From Pseudomonas fluorescens (GTDB lineage Bacteria > Pseudomonadota > Gammaproteobacteria > Pseudomonadales > Pseudomonadaceae): a stretch of DNA of 64,000 nt. This document shows, piece by piece, positions 27,801 through 36,727 of the stretch (the stretch's first letter is position 1; every line of letters starts with the position of its first letter). The notes under the pieces are model-generated. The model did no database searches. It saw nothing but the letters and a program-made list of their open reading frames with translations, and was not told the DNA's origin. The stretch is taken from contig NZ_CABVHK010000018.1 of assembly GCF_902497785.1 (NCBI RefSeq), positions 93,256 through 157,255 on the forward strand, in the 5' to 3' direction. The position numbers and the translations under genes are program-made.

Positions 27801-30800
27801 GGTGCTGCTTTACCGCTACAGCGGCCAGACCGACCTGCGCATCGGCGCACCGGTGGCCAACCGCATTCGCCCGGAAAGCGAAGGGCTGATCGGTGCGTTC
27901 CTCAATACGCAAGTGCTGCGTTGCCAGCTCGACGGGCAGATGTCCGTCGGCGAATTGTTCGAGCAGGTGCGTCACACCGTGATCGAAGGCCAGTCCCATC
28001 AGGACCTGCCGTTCGATCACCTGGTCGAGGCCTTGCAACCTCCGCGCAGCGCTGCGTACAACCCCTTGTTCCAGGTGATGTGCAACGTGCAGCGCTGGGA
28101 ATTCCAGCAGAGCCGCACGCTCGCCGGGATGACGGTCGACTACCTGGCCAACGATGCGCGCGCGACCAAGTTTGATCTCAACCTTGAGGTCACCGACCTC
28201 GATCATCGCCTCGGTTGCTGCCTGACTTACAGCACCGATCTGTTCGACGAGCCACGCATTGCACGCATGGCCGGGCACTGGCGCAATCTGCTTGAAGCGT
28301 TGCTGGCCGACCCGCAACAGCGCCTCAGTGAGCTGCCATTGCTCGAAGCCACCGAGCAGCAGAACCTGTTCGACAGCCTTGGCGTCGAGCCGGGCGAACA
28401 TCGACTGGATCAGTGCATTCATCAGCTGTTCAGCGAGCAGGCGCTGGTGCGCAAGGATGCGCCGGCGCTGACATTCGCCGGGCAAACCCTGAGTTACGCC
28501 GAGCTCGACAGCCGCGCCAATCGTCTGGCCTGGATGCTGCGCGAGCGTGGCGTGGGGCCGCAGGTGCGTGTCGGTCTGGCGCTTGAACGTTCGCTGGAAA
28601 TGGTCATCGGCCTGCTGGCGATTCTCAAGGCCGGTGGCGCTTATGTGCCACTGGATCCGGAATACCCGCTCGACCGCCTGCATTACATGATCGAAGACAG
28701 CGGCGTCGGTTTGCTGCTCAGCGATGCGGCAATGTTCAAAGCCCTCGGTGATTTGCCGTCCACGGTCGCCCGTTGGTGCGTGGAGGAAGACGCCGCCGCA
28801 CTCGCCGGTTACCCGGCGACCGAACTGCCCTTCATCAGCCTGCCGCAACATCAGGCGTACCTGATTTACACCTCCGGCTCCACCGGCAAACCGAAAGGCG
28901 TGGTGGTGTCCCACGGTGAAATCGCCATGCACTGCCGCGCCGTGATCGAGCGTTTCGGCATGCGCCGGGACGATTGCGAACTGCACTTCTATTCGATCAA
29001 CTTCGACGCCGCGACGGAGCGTTTGCTGGTGCCGCTGTTGAGTGGTGCGCAAGTGGTCCTGCGGGCCCAGGGGCAGTGGGACGCGGAAGACATCTGCGCG
29101 CTGATCCGTCGTCACCGGATCACTGTCCTTGGTTTCACCCCGAGCTACGGCAGCCAATTGGCGCAGTGGCTGGCGACTCAGGGCGAAACCCTGCGGGTGC
29201 GCATGTGCATCACCGGCGGCGAAGCTTTGACCGGCGAACACCTGGCGCGGATTCGCGCGGCGTTCAAACCCGATCTGTTCTTCAACGCCTACGGCCCGAC
29301 CGAAACCGTGGTCATGCCGCTGGCCAGTCTCGCGCCTGACTTGCTGGAGGAAGGCATGGGCAGCGTGCCCATCGGCAGCGTGGTCGGTGCGCGGGTGGCG
29401 TACATCCTCGACGCTGATCTGGCCTTGGTACCGCAAGGTGCGACCGGCGAACTGTATGTCGGTGGCGCCGGTCTGGCGCAGGGGTATCACCAGCGCCCGG
29501 GCATGACGGCCGAGCGGTTTGTTGCCGACCCTTTTGCTGCCAATGGCGGGCGTCTGTACCGCACTGGTGACCTGGTGCGGCAGCGCGCCGACGGTCTGGT
29601 GGAATACCTCGGACGCATCGACCATCAGGTGAAAATTCGCGGTTTCCGCATCGAGTTGGGCGAAATCGAAACCCGTCTGCTGGAACATAACTCTGTGCGT
29701 GAAGCGGTGGTGCTGGCATTGGACGCACCCAGTGGCAAACAGCTGGTCGGCTATCTGGTGTCGGATGTCGCCGAGCAGGACGAAGTGCAACAGGCCGCAC
29801 TGCGAGAAGCCCTGAAAAATCACCTCAAATCCCAGTTGCCGGATTACATGGTGCCGACGCACTTGATTCTGCTGGCGAGCATGCCGCTGACCGCCAACGG
29901 CAAACTCGACCGCCGCGCATTGCCAGCACCGGACCTGGAGTTGAACCGTCAACACTATGTGGCGCCGAGCAATGAACTCGAGCTGACGTTGGCGCAGATC
30001 TGGTGCGACGTGCTGAACGTTGCGCAGGTCGGTGTCAACGACAACTTCTTTGAATTGGGCGGCGACTCGATCCTGTCGATTCAGGTGGTCAGCCGCGCGC
30101 GGCAGCAGGGCATTCATTTCAGCCCGCGTGACCTGTTCCAGCACCAGACCGTGCAAACCCTGGCCGCTGTCGCGAGCCGCACCGAACAGGTCATGGCCGA
30201 GCAAGGTCTGCTTACCGGTGAATCACGTCTGACGCCGATTCAGCACTGGTTCTTCGACACCGACATTCCCCAGCGTCAGCACTGGAACCAGGCATTGCTG
30301 CTGGAACCGACTGTGGCGCTGGAACCGCATCGCCTGGAGCAGGCGCTGCTGGCGGTGATCGAACAGCATGACGCCTTGCGTTTGCGCTTCACCCGGACCG
30401 CAGGCGAATGGACGGCGGCGCACCAGAACCGGTCCGACGCGCCGGCGTTGTGGCAAGTGCGGGTGACGACGCTGAATCAACGCGCGGCACTGTTCGCCGA
30501 AGCCCAGCGCAGCCTTGATCTTGAGCAAGGGCCGTTGATGCGGGTGTTGCTGGTCGATGGTCCCGAAGGCCGGCAACAGTTGTTTTTCGCGATCCATCAC
30601 CTGGTGGTGGACGGTGTATCCTGGCGCGTGCTGCTGGACGATGTGCAAACGGTGTATCGCCAATTGGAGGCGGAGCAGGCGGTGAAACTGCCGGCGAAAA
30701 CCAGCGCGTTCAAGGACTGGGCCTCACGCTTGCAGGCCTATGCCGGTAGCGAATCGTTGCGCGAAGAACTGGGCTGGTGGCAGTCGCAACTGGCCGGGCC

Positions 30801-33800
30801 CAGCGTTGAATTGCCGTGCGATCGACCGCAGGGCGGGCGTCAGAATTGTCATGCGCAAACCGTCAGCGTGCGCCTCGACGCCGAGCACACCCGGCAACTG
30901 TTGCAACAGGCACCGAGCGCCTATCGCACTCAGGTCAATGACCTGTTGTTGACCGCATTGGCCCGGGTGCTGTGCCGTTGGAGCGGTCATCAATCAACAC
31001 TGATTCAACTCGAAGGCCATGGGCGCGAAACCCTGTTCGACGAAATCGACCTGACCCGCACCGTCGGCTGGTTCACCAGCGCCTACCCGCTGCGCCTGAC
31101 GCCGCACGACATCGAAGAGGCCGCCGGGCAGGGCGCATCGATCAAAGCCATCAAGGAACAACTGCGCGCGGTGCCGCACAAAGGTCTGGGCTACGGCGTG
31201 TTGCGCTACCTCGCCGACGACGTGAGCCGGGAAGCCATGGCTGCGTTGCCGGTGGCACAGATCACGTTCAATTACCTCGGTCAGTTCGACCAGAGTTTCG
31301 GCGCCGACGCGCTGTTCCGGCCGCTGGATGAGCCGGTCGGTGCTGCCCACGATCCGCGTGCGCCGCTGCCCAACGAACTGAGCGTCGACAGTCAGGTGTA
31401 CGGCGGCGAACTGGTGCTGCGCTGGACCTTCAGCGCCGAACGCCACAAGCCGCAGACCATTCGCGAACTGGCGGACGCTTACCTCGGCGAGTTGCAGAGC
31501 CTGATTGCGCATTGTCTGCGCGACGACGCCGGCGGCCTGACACCATCAGACTTCCCACTGGCGAAACTGACTCAGCCGCAACTCGATGCGCTGCCGATTC
31601 CGGCCGCTGATATCGAAGACGTCTACCCGCTGACGCCCATGCAGGAAGGCATGCTGCTGCACACCTTGCTCGAACCGGGCACCGGCCTCTACTACATGCA
31701 GGACCGCTACCGCATCAACAGCGAGCTGGATCCGCAGCGATTTACCCAGGCCTGGCAAGCCGTGATCGCCCGCCATGAAGCGCTGCGTGCGTCGTTCTGC
31801 TGGAACGTCGGCGAGGACATGCTGCAAGTTATCCACAAGCCGGGCCGCACGCCGATCGAGTACCTGGACTGGACCTTGATCGCGGAGGCCGAGCAGGAGC
31901 CGAAACTGCAAGCATTGCTCAAAAGTGAGCGCGAAGCGGGTTTCGATCTGCTCAACCAGGCACCGTTTCACCTGCGATTGATCCGTGTGGGCGAGGCGCG
32001 CTACTGGTTCATGATGAGCAACCACCACATCCTCATTGATGCCTGGTGCCGCTCGCTGCTGATGAATGATTTCTTCGAGATCTACACCGCGCTGGGCGAA
32101 GGTCGGGAAGCGCAACTGGCCGTGCCATCCCGTTATCGCGACTACATTGGCTGGCTGCAACGCCAGAGCCTGGGCGAGGCGCGGCAGTGGTGGAAAACCA
32201 ACCTGCAAGGGTTCGAACGGACCACGCCGATTCCGAGTGACCGGCCGTTCCTGCGCGAACATGCCGGCGACAGCGGCGGCATGATCGTCGGTGACTGCTA
32301 CACCCGGCTCGACGCCCGCGACGGTGCGCAACTGCGCGAACTGGCGCAGGCCCATCAGTTGACCATCAACACCTTCGCCCAAGCGGCGTGGGCCTTGGTG
32401 CTGCGCCGTTTGAGCGGTGATCGCGACGTGTTGTTCGGCGTCACCGTGGCCGGGCGTCCGGTGGACATGCCAGAGATGCAGCGCACCGTCGGGCTGTTCA
32501 TCAACAGCATTGCGCTGCGGGTGATGATGCCGGAAGACCATCAGCGTTGCAGCGTTCGCCAATGGCTCACTGCCTTACTCGACAGCAACATGCAGCTGCG
32601 CGAATACGAGTACTTGCCGCTGGTGAGCATTCAGGAAAGCAGCGAATTACCCAAAGGCCAGCCGCTGTTCGACAGCCTGTTCGTGTTCGAGAACGCACCG
32701 GTGGAAGTCTCGGTGCTGGACCGCGCGCAAAGCCTCAATGCGACCTCGGATTCGGGCCGCACCCACACCAATTTTCCGTTGACGGCGGTGTGCTATCCAG
32801 GCGATGACTTGGGTTTGCACCTGTCTTACGACCAGCGTTATTTCGATGAGTCGACGATCGAACGCATGCTCGGCGAATTCAAGCGTTTGCTGCTGGCGTT
32901 GGTCGAAGGTTTCCACGGCGATATGGCGGACTTGCCGTTGCTGGCGGCCGAGGAACAAGACTTTCTGATCCACGGCTGCAACCAGAGCGAACGCGAATAT
33001 CCGCTGGAGCAGAGCTACGTTGCGTTGTTTGAAGCGCAAGTCGGCAAACATCCGCAACGCATTGCCGCCAGTTACCTGGATCAGCACCACAGCTACCTCG
33101 AGCTGAACCAGCGCAGTAACCGCCTCGGTCATGCGCTGATCGCGGCGGGTGTCGGGCTGGATCAACCGGTGGCATTGCTGGCCGAGCGCAACCTCGATTT
33201 GCTGGGCATGATCATCGGCAGCTTCAAGGCTGGCGCGGGTTATCTGCCGCTCGATCCGGGGCTGCCGGGTCAGCGACTGAGCCGGATCATCGACCTGAGC
33301 CGCACGCCGTTGCTGGTGTGCACCGAGGCGTGTCGTGATCAGGCGGTGGCGTTGCTGGATGAGTTCGCCAGTGCTGTTCGACCGCAATTGTTGGTGTGGG
33401 AAGCGGTGCAGGCGAGCGATCTCCCGGTGGCGAATCCGGGCGTTTACAGCGGGCCGGATAATCTGGCCTACGTGATTTACACCTCGGGTTCCACCGGCCT
33501 GCCCAAGGGTGTGATGGTCGAGCAGCGCGGGATGCTCAATAACCAGTTGAGCAAGGTGCCTTATCTGAATCTCAGTGAGGCCGATGTGATCGCGCAAACC
33601 GCTTCGCAAAGCTTCGACATTTCGGTCTGGCAGTTCCTCGCCGCGCCGCTGTTCGGGGCGCGGGTGGACATCGTGCCGAACACCATCGCCCATGATCCGC
33701 AAGGCTTGCTGGCGCATGTGTCGGCCCAGGGCATCAGTGTTCTGGAAAGCGTTCCTTCGCTGATTCAGGGCATGCTCGGCCAGGAACGCATGAGCCTTGA

Positions 33801-34857
33801 CGGCCTGCGCTGGATGCTGCCAACCGGCGAAGCGATGCCGCCGGAACTGGCCCATCAATGGCTGTTGCGCTATCCGGACATCGGGTTGGTGAATGCTTAT
33901 GGCCCGGCAGAATGTTCGGACGATGTGGCGTTTTTCCGGGTCGACATGGCCTCGACCCGCGGCAGTTATTTACCGATCGGCACGCCGACCGACAACAACC
34001 GTTTGTACCTGCTTGATGGCGCGCTGGACCTGGTGCCGCTGGGTGCGGTGGGCGAGCTGTGCGTGGCCGGCACCGGGGTCGGACGCGGTTATGTCAGCGA
34101 TCCGTTGCGCACCGCGCAGGTGTTTGTGCCGAATCCGTTCGGTGAGCCAGGTGACCGCTTGTACCGCACCGGCGACCTGGCCCGGCGGCGCAGCGACGGT
34201 GTGCTGGAATACGTCGGGCGAATCGACCATCAGGTGAAAATTCGCGGCTATCGCATCGAGCTCGGTGAAATCGAAGCGCGTCTGCATGAGCAACCGGAAG
34301 TCCGCGAGGCGGCGGTCGGTGTGCAGGACGGTGTCAACGGCAAGCATCTGGTGGGTTATCTGGTGGCGGCCGATTCGGCGCTCGATTCGAGCGAGCGGCT
34401 GGAACGCATCAAGCAGCGTCTGCGCACTGAACTCCCCGAGTACATGGTGCCGCTGCACTGGCTGTGGCTGGAACACATGCCGCTCAATGCCAACGGCAAA
34501 CTGGATCGCAAGGCGCTGCCGGCGCTGGAGATCGGTCAGTTGCAGAGCCGGGATTACCAGGCGCCGCGCAACGCGCTGGAACAAACGCTGGCTGCCATTT
34601 GGGCCGAGGTGTTGAAGGTCGAGAGGGTGGGGGTTCGCGACAACTTCTTCGAGCTCGGCGGGCATTCGTTGCTGGCAACGCAGATCGCTTCGCGGGTGCA
34701 GAAAGCGCTGCAACGGGATGTGCCGCTGCGAGCGATGTTCGAGTGCAGCACAGTGGAGGCACTGGCTGAGTACATCGACGGGTTGGCGGCGAGTGATATC
34801 ACCGAGGAGAAGGTGGACCGGTTGAATGATTTGATGGCGGAGCTGGAGGGGTTGTAG
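21859..34857 (+). CDS. pvdL: Pyoverdine chromophore peptide synthetase PvdL
   Basis: PvdL starts pyoverdine assembly: it loads a fatty acid, then builds acyl-L-Glu-D-Tyr-L-Dab. The 4332 residues read as follows. Acyl-AMP ligase (1-580, YTSGSTALPKG at 168); carrier 1 (Ser 611). C1 (HHIIADG at 802); A1 (YTSGSTGQPKG about 1275); carrier 2 (Ser 1666). C2 (HHIVTEG at 1858); A2 (YTSGSTGKPKG about 2337); carrier 3 of the GGDSI type (Ser 2737); epimerase (HHLVVDG at 2913). C3 (HHILIDA at 3389); A3 (YTSGSTGLPKG about 3873); carrier 4 (Ser 4270). No thioesterase: the chain passes to a further synthetase outside the window. All carrier serines are present. C2 has Glu where HHxxxDG has Asp. Amino acid order is from the known family, not from pocket residues. 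The length is close to the P. aeruginosa protein. Confidence 0.96.
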   Translation: MTDAFEIPGTLVQALQRRAALTPDRVALRFLAETPEQAVVLTYRELDQRARTIAGALQAETDFGDRAVLLFPSGADYVAAFFGCLYAGVIAVPAYPPESAKRHHQERLLSIINDAEPRLLLTRADLGDALQQIEGAPPLLCVDTLDAALAERWIEPNLEDDHIAFLQYTSGSTALPKGVQVSHGNLVANELLIRHGFGIDLNPDDVIVSWLPLYHDMGLIGGLLQPVFSGVPCVLMSPAYFLGRPLRWLEAISEYGGTISGGPDFAYRLCSERVSASALERLDLSGWRVAYSGSEPIRLDTLERFAEKFAPCGFTADRFMATYGLAEATLFVAGTPRGKGIGNLRVDDQALAQNSAQPGEGSAIMSCGISQPGHAVLIVDPSALNELPDNAVGEVWASGPSIAHGYWRNPEASADTFVRHAGKTWLRTGDLGFMRGGELFITGRLKDLLIVRGHNLYPQDIEQTLEREVEVVRKGRVAAFAVNIDGEEGIGIAAEISRSVQKILAPEALIKAIRQAVAEAYQQAPSVVVLLNPGSLPKTSSGKLQRSACRNRLVDGSLDSYAVFPSAAPENAAATEPQSELQTLIGQIWGEQLQVKKVNADDHFFLLGGNSIAATQVVARLREALGLELSLRLLFEAPTLGAFTAAVVRQQQDGGLAQGMINTLSRSGALPQSLAQNRLWITWQLDPQSSAYTIPGALRLRGELDEDAVRVSFQQLIERHESLRTRFFERDGVALQQVDAASTFNLQTIDISDLPVAEREARAQQIREDEARTLFDLQKGPLLWVTLVRLDEQDHQLLVTLHHIIADGWSLNVLIDEFSRLYAAASQGQTATLAPLLTRYADYGSWQRQWLAQGEGERQLAYWKAQLGDEHPVLSLATDHPRSAQQLRSAARHTVKLDVNLSAAIRQTALAHQSTPFMLLLAALQSLLHRYSGQRDIRIGVPNANRPRLETQGLIGFFINTQVMRAEVDSRQSFVELLGQTRQAVLDAQAHQDLPYEQLVEAFPQAREQGLFQVMFNHQQRDLSALRRLPGLLAEELPWHSREAKFDLQLHSEEDRSGRLSLSFDYASELFDGATIERLAGHFSNLLRAVCEQPETTVGDLPLLTPTEHDQQQKWSAAPCAAASQWLPELLDHQTRLTPDRTALMWEGGSLDFGQLHTQANRLAHYLRDKGVGPDVCVAIAAERSPQLLIGLLAILKAGGAYVPLDPDYPAERLAYMLSDSGVELLLTQTQLLDRLPATDGVSVIAMDALHLENWPSQAPGLHLHGDNLAYVIYTSGSTGQPKGVGNTHAALAERLQWMQNTYRLNDSDVLMQKAPISFDVSVWECFWPLITGSRLLMAGPGEHRDPQRIAQLVQQYGVTTLHFVPPLLSLFIDEPLSAECTSLRRVFSGGEALPAELRNRVLEQLPAVQLHNRYGPTETAINVTHWHCTTADGERSPIGRPLGNVICRVLDSELNPLPAGVPGELCISGIGLARGYLGRPGLTAERFVVDPLNEQGARLYRTGDRARWTADGVIEYLGRLDQQVKLRGFRVEPEEIEARLLAQDGVAQAVVLVRETAVGGQLIGYYTACETSESADTQTARLQSALAAELPEYLVPAQLMRLDEMPLSPSGKLDRRALPQPQWQVREHVEPVTELEQQIAAIWRQVLGLQQIGLRDDFFALGGHSLLATQIISRTRQGCDVELPLRTLFEHSELGAFADQVQLIQASGSTNKQPPIATVDRRQPVPLSYSQQRMWFLWQMEPDSPAYNVGGMARLRGVLDVRRFETALQALIMRHETLRTTFPSVGGVAQQKVHPETAMRMDWKDFSMLDADLREQRVQALADSEAHTPFNLETGPLLRACLVKTAEQEHYLVLTLHHIVTEGWAMDIFARELSALYEAFVDDRESPLAPLPVQYLDYSVWQRQWLESGERQRQLDYWTAQLGREHPLLELPADRPRPPVQSHQGELFRFDLSDDLAARVRAFNAQNGLTLFMTMTAALAVLLYRYSGQTDLRIGAPVANRIRPESEGLIGAFLNTQVLRCQLDGQMSVGELFEQVRHTVIEGQSHQDLPFDHLVEALQPPRSAAYNPLFQVMCNVQRWEFQQSRTLAGMTVDYLANDARATKFDLNLEVTDLDHRLGCCLTYSTDLFDEPRIARMAGHWRNLLEALLADPQQRLSELPLLEATEQQNLFDSLGVEPGEHRLDQCIHQLFSEQALVRKDAPALTFAGQTLSYAELDSRANRLAWMLRERGVGPQVRVGLALERSLEMVIGLLAILKAGGAYVPLDPEYPLDRLHYMIEDSGVGLLLSDAAMFKALGDLPSTVARWCVEEDAAALAGYPATELPFISLPQHQAYLIYTSGSTGKPKGVVVSHGEIAMHCRAVIERFGMRRDDCELHFYSINFDAATERLLVPLLSGAQVVLRAQGQWDAEDICALIRRHRITVLGFTPSYGSQLAQWLATQGETLRVRMCITGGEALTGEHLARIRAAFKPDLFFNAYGPTETVVMPLASLAPDLLEEGMGSVPIGSVVGARVAYILDADLALVPQGATGELYVGGAGLAQGYHQRPGMTAERFVADPFAANGGRLYRTGDLVRQRADGLVEYLGRIDHQVKIRGFRIELGEIETRLLEHNSVREAVVLALDAPSGKQLVGYLVSDVAEQDEVQQAALREALKNHLKSQLPDYMVPTHLILLASMPLTANGKLDRRALPAPDLELNRQHYVAPSNELELTLAQIWCDVLNVAQVGVNDNFFELGGDSILSIQVVSRARQQGIHFSPRDLFQHQTVQTLAAVASRTEQVMAEQGLLTGESRLTPIQHWFFDTDIPQRQHWNQALLLEPTVALEPHRLEQALLAVIEQHDALRLRFTRTAGEWTAAHQNRSDAPALWQVRVTTLNQRAALFAEAQRSLDLEQGPLMRVLLVDGPEGRQQLFFAIHHLVVDGVSWRVLLDDVQTVYRQLEAEQAVKLPAKTSAFKDWASRLQAYAGSESLREELGWWQSQLAGPSVELPCDRPQGGRQNCHAQTVSVRLDAEHTRQLLQQAPSAYRTQVNDLLLTALARVLCRWSGHQSTLIQLEGHGRETLFDEIDLTRTVGWFTSAYPLRLTPHDIEEAAGQGASIKAIKEQLRAVPHKGLGYGVLRYLADDVSREAMAALPVAQITFNYLGQFDQSFGADALFRPLDEPVGAAHDPRAPLPNELSVDSQVYGGELVLRWTFSAERHKPQTIRELADAYLGELQSLIAHCLRDDAGGLTPSDFPLAKLTQPQLDALPIPAADIEDVYPLTPMQEGMLLHTLLEPGTGLYYMQDRYRINSELDPQRFTQAWQAVIARHEALRASFCWNVGEDMLQVIHKPGRTPIEYLDWTLIAEAEQEPKLQALLKSEREAGFDLLNQAPFHLRLIRVGEARYWFMMSNHHILIDAWCRSLLMNDFFEIYTALGEGREAQLAVPSRYRDYIGWLQRQSLGEARQWWKTNLQGFERTTPIPSDRPFLREHAGDSGGMIVGDCYTRLDARDGAQLRELAQAHQLTINTFAQAAWALVLRRLSGDRDVLFGVTVAGRPVDMPEMQRTVGLFINSIALRVMMPEDHQRCSVRQWLTALLDSNMQLREYEYLPLVSIQESSELPKGQPLFDSLFVFENAPVEVSVLDRAQSLNATSDSGRTHTNFPLTAVCYPGDDLGLHLSYDQRYFDESTIERMLGEFKRLLLALVEGFHGDMADLPLLAAEEQDFLIHGCNQSEREYPLEQSYVALFEAQVGKHPQRIAASYLDQHHSYLELNQRSNRLGHALIAAGVGLDQPVALLAERNLDLLGMIIGSFKAGAGYLPLDPGLPGQRLSRIIDLSRTPLLVCTEACRDQAVALLDEFASAVRPQLLVWEAVQASDLPVANPGVYSGPDNLAYVIYTSGSTGLPKGVMVEQRGMLNNQLSKVPYLNLSEADVIAQTASQSFDISVWQFLAAPLFGARVDIVPNTIAHDPQGLLAHVSAQGISVLESVPSLIQGMLGQERMSLDGLRWMLPTGEAMPPELAHQWLLRYPDIGLVNAYGPAECSDDVAFFRVDMASTRGSYLPIGTPTDNNRLYLLDGALDLVPLGAVGELCVAGTGVGRGYVSDPLRTAQVFVPNPFGEPGDRLYRTGDLARRRSDGVLEYVGRIDHQVKIRGYRIELGEIEARLHEQPEVREAAVGVQDGVNGKHLVGYLVAADSALDSSERLERIKQRLRTELPEYMVPLHWLWLEHMPLNANGKLDRKALPALEIGQLQSRDYQAPRNALEQTLAAIWAEVLKVERVGVRDNFFELGGHSLLATQIASRVQKALQRDVPLRAMFECSTVEALAEYIDGLAASDITEEKVDRLNDLMAELEGL

Positions 34858-34900
34858 TTCTCCAATGTCTTTAGCGGCCCCATCGTCGGAACGCCGCCCG

Positions 34901-34916
34901 GAGCCTGCTCGCGAAG
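34901..34916. repeat. REP fragment
   Basis: GAGCCTGCTCGCGAAG is the 3' half of the window's common REP, just after the pvdL stop; the 5' half is missing. The 173 bases from pvdL to the next gene hold no gene or clear terminator. Confidence 0.6.
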
Positions 34917-35030
34917 ACGTCAGTTCAAACACCAAAAATCCAACGGTACAAACCCGTACATTTTCGCGATTGACTGTGGGTGACTGGCAGACCAGTCTCC
35001 CCACTCCATTTCTGCCTGCGGAGACAGCCA

Positions 35031-35843
35031 ATGCCCTTCGTTACGATTGACGGACAAAAGCTTCACTACATCGATCAAGGCACCGGCCCGGCCGTGCTGC
35101 TGGCCGGCAGCTACCTGTGGGACCACGCCCAATGGGTGCCACAGGTTCTTGCCCTGTCGCAACATTACCGGGTGATCGCCCCGGACCTGTGGGCCCATGG
35201 TCAATCCGGGCCACTGCCCGCCGGCACCACATCGCTGGATGACATCGCACGTCAGCAGCTGAAGTTGCTGGATCATCTGGAGATCGATCGCGTCACGCTG
35301 ATCGGCCTTTCGGTCGGTGGCATGTGGGGAGCGCGTCTGGCGTTGGCGGCGCCGCAGCGCATCCAGGGTCTGGTGCTGATGGACACTTATCTCGGCAGTG
35401 AGCCGGAGCCGACCCGCGACTATTATTTCTCATTGTTAAAGCAGATCGAAGACACCGGCGAGGTAACCCCTGCGTTGCTGGATATCATCGTGCCGATCTT
35501 CTTCCGTCCCGGCATCGATCCGCAGTCGGCGCTCTATCAGGGTTTCCGGGCTGCGCTGGCCGCACTGCCAGCGGATCGTCTGCGCGAAAGCATCGTGCCG
35601 ATGGGCCGGATTACCTTTGGGCGCGATGACCTGTTGTCGCGTCTGGGCGAGTTGAAGGGCCATACCACGCTGGTGATGGGTGGCGATCAGGACATCCCGC
35701 GGCCGCCGGCCGAAGGGAAAGAGATGGCCGGGCTGATCGGTTGCCCGTTTGTGCTGGTGCCGGAGGCAGGGCATATCTCCAATCTGGAGAATCCGCGGTT
35801 TGTGACTGAGGTGCTTGTGGAGTTTCTGGTCCAGAGAAATTAG
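35031..35843 (+). CDS. Alpha/beta-fold hydrolase
   Basis: A 270-residue soluble hydrolase of the alpha/beta superfamily. Seen: oxyanion region VLLAGSYLWDHAQW near residue 20-33, nucleophile elbow GLSVGG (Ser near residue 97), an acidic position in MGGDQDIPRPP, and the catalytic His in EAGHISNLENP near the C-terminus. The start is the ATG at 35031 with GGAG upstream. It follows pvdL by 173 bases on the same strand, but no PvdS box lies between, so a tie to pyoverdine is unproved. The sequence does not show whether it acts on esters, lactones or epoxides. Confidence 0.85.
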   Translation: MPFVTIDGQKLHYIDQGTGPAVLLAGSYLWDHAQWVPQVLALSQHYRVIAPDLWAHGQSGPLPAGTTSLDDIARQQLKLLDHLEIDRVTLIGLSVGGMWGARLALAAPQRIQGLVLMDTYLGSEPEPTRDYYFSLLKQIEDTGEVTPALLDIIVPIFFRPGIDPQSALYQGFRAALAALPADRLRESIVPMGRITFGRDDLLSRLGELKGHTTLVMGGDQDIPRPPAEGKEMAGLIGCPFVLVPEAGHISNLENPRFVTEVLVEFLVQRN

Positions 35844-35860
35844 TCGTTTGTACTGACGTC

Positions 35861-35926
35861 TTCGCGAGCAGGCTCGCTCCCACAGGAGGAATGCATTCCA
35901 AGGTGGGAGCGAGCCTGCTCGCGAAG
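35861..35926. repeat. REPIN between convergent genes
   Basis: TTCGCGAGCAGGCTCGCTCC and inverse GTGGGAGCGAGCCTGCTCGC with 19 bases between, located between the convergent hydrolase gene and dsbG. Confidence 0.9.
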
Positions 35927-35956
35927 GTGGCACCACAAAATCTGCGGCAGGACTAT

Positions 35957-36727
35957 TTATTTTGGCCCGAGGATCTTCACCAACTTCTCTGGTGAAGGCG
36001 CGCCTTGTTGCTGTTGCAACTCACCCTTGTCGTCCATGTAGAAAATCGCTGGTGTGGCCTGCAGTTCCAGGTCTTCCATCAACTGCATGTTCGCCGCCAG
36101 TTTCGCCTGAATCGCGGGCGGGACGTCTTTGAGGGCCTTGAGCGAGCTGGCCTTGCCGGCACTTTCGTGGTCCTGCAGGGCTTTTTGCGGATCTTTGGCT
36201 GCGAGCAGCGCGGCGGATTTCCCCGGGCTGTCTTCGCGGATGATCCCGACCATGATGTGCCGCAACTGCACCTTGCCGGCCTTCACCCACGGCCGCGCCT
36301 GTTCCCAGAACATGTTGCAGTAAGGGCAGTTCGGATCGCTGAACAGGTACACCACGCGCGGTGCGTCCTTGTTGCCGTCACCGATCCAGTTGCTGGCTTC
36401 CATCTTGCCCCAGACTTCCTTGGCCATCGGTGCGTAAACCAGTTTCTGCAACGGCGCGCTGCTCAGGTCGTTGCCTTCGGCGTCGTACAGATTGCCCAGC
36501 AACACGTGCTTGCCATCCGGCGTCAGGTACAGCGCCATGGCGCGGCTCTGGTACTGGGCGGCATAACCGCGCAGGCCGTCAGGCGCATCGAACTGGCCAA
36601 CGATCTTCGCGCCTTTGGCTTCGATCTTCTTGATCGCTTCGGGCAATTCTTCGGCAGCCTGTACCGACGGCAGGTGCAGCAGGGCGGCGCCCAGGGTCAG
36701 CGTCAGCAAGTGGCGGAGGCGGGGCAT
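35957..36727 (-). CDS. dsbG: Periplasmic disulfide isomerase DsbG
   Basis: DsbG protects or reshuffles cysteines of periplasmic proteins and is kept reduced by DsbD. The 256-residue precursor has a signal peptide (MPRLRHLLTLTLGAALLHLP, cleavage after VQA). An N-terminal dimerisation domain follows, then a thioredoxin fold with C134-P-Y-C137 in FSDPNCPYC and the cis-Pro loop ATPAIF near residue 224. It is the third gene of the dsbD-dsbE-dsbG operon; its start overlaps the 3' end of the DsbE-like gene by 25 bases. In P. aeruginosa the same set (PA2476-PA2478) is controlled by DsbRS, present here too. Confidence 0.9.
   Translation of the reverse strand: MPRLRHLLTLTLGAALLHLPSVQAAEELPEAIKKIEAKGAKIVGQFDAPDGLRGYAAQYQSRAMALYLTPDGKHVLLGNLYDAEGNDLSSAPLQKLVYAPMAKEVWGKMEASNWIGDGNKDAPRVVYLFSDPNCPYCNMFWEQARPWVKAGKVQLRHIMVGIIREDSPGKSAALLAAKDPQKALQDHESAGKASSLKALKDVPPAIQAKLAANMQLMEDLELQATPAIFYMDDKGELQQQQGAPSPEKLVKILGPK

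Noticed and set aside
26908..30204. Very long open frame (about 1100 codons) on the minus strand
   Set aside because: It lies fully inside pvdL, opposite a frame with intact NRPS motifs. High GC at third positions keeps the opposite strand free of stops; its protein has no recognisable motif. The same applies to 23635-25353.
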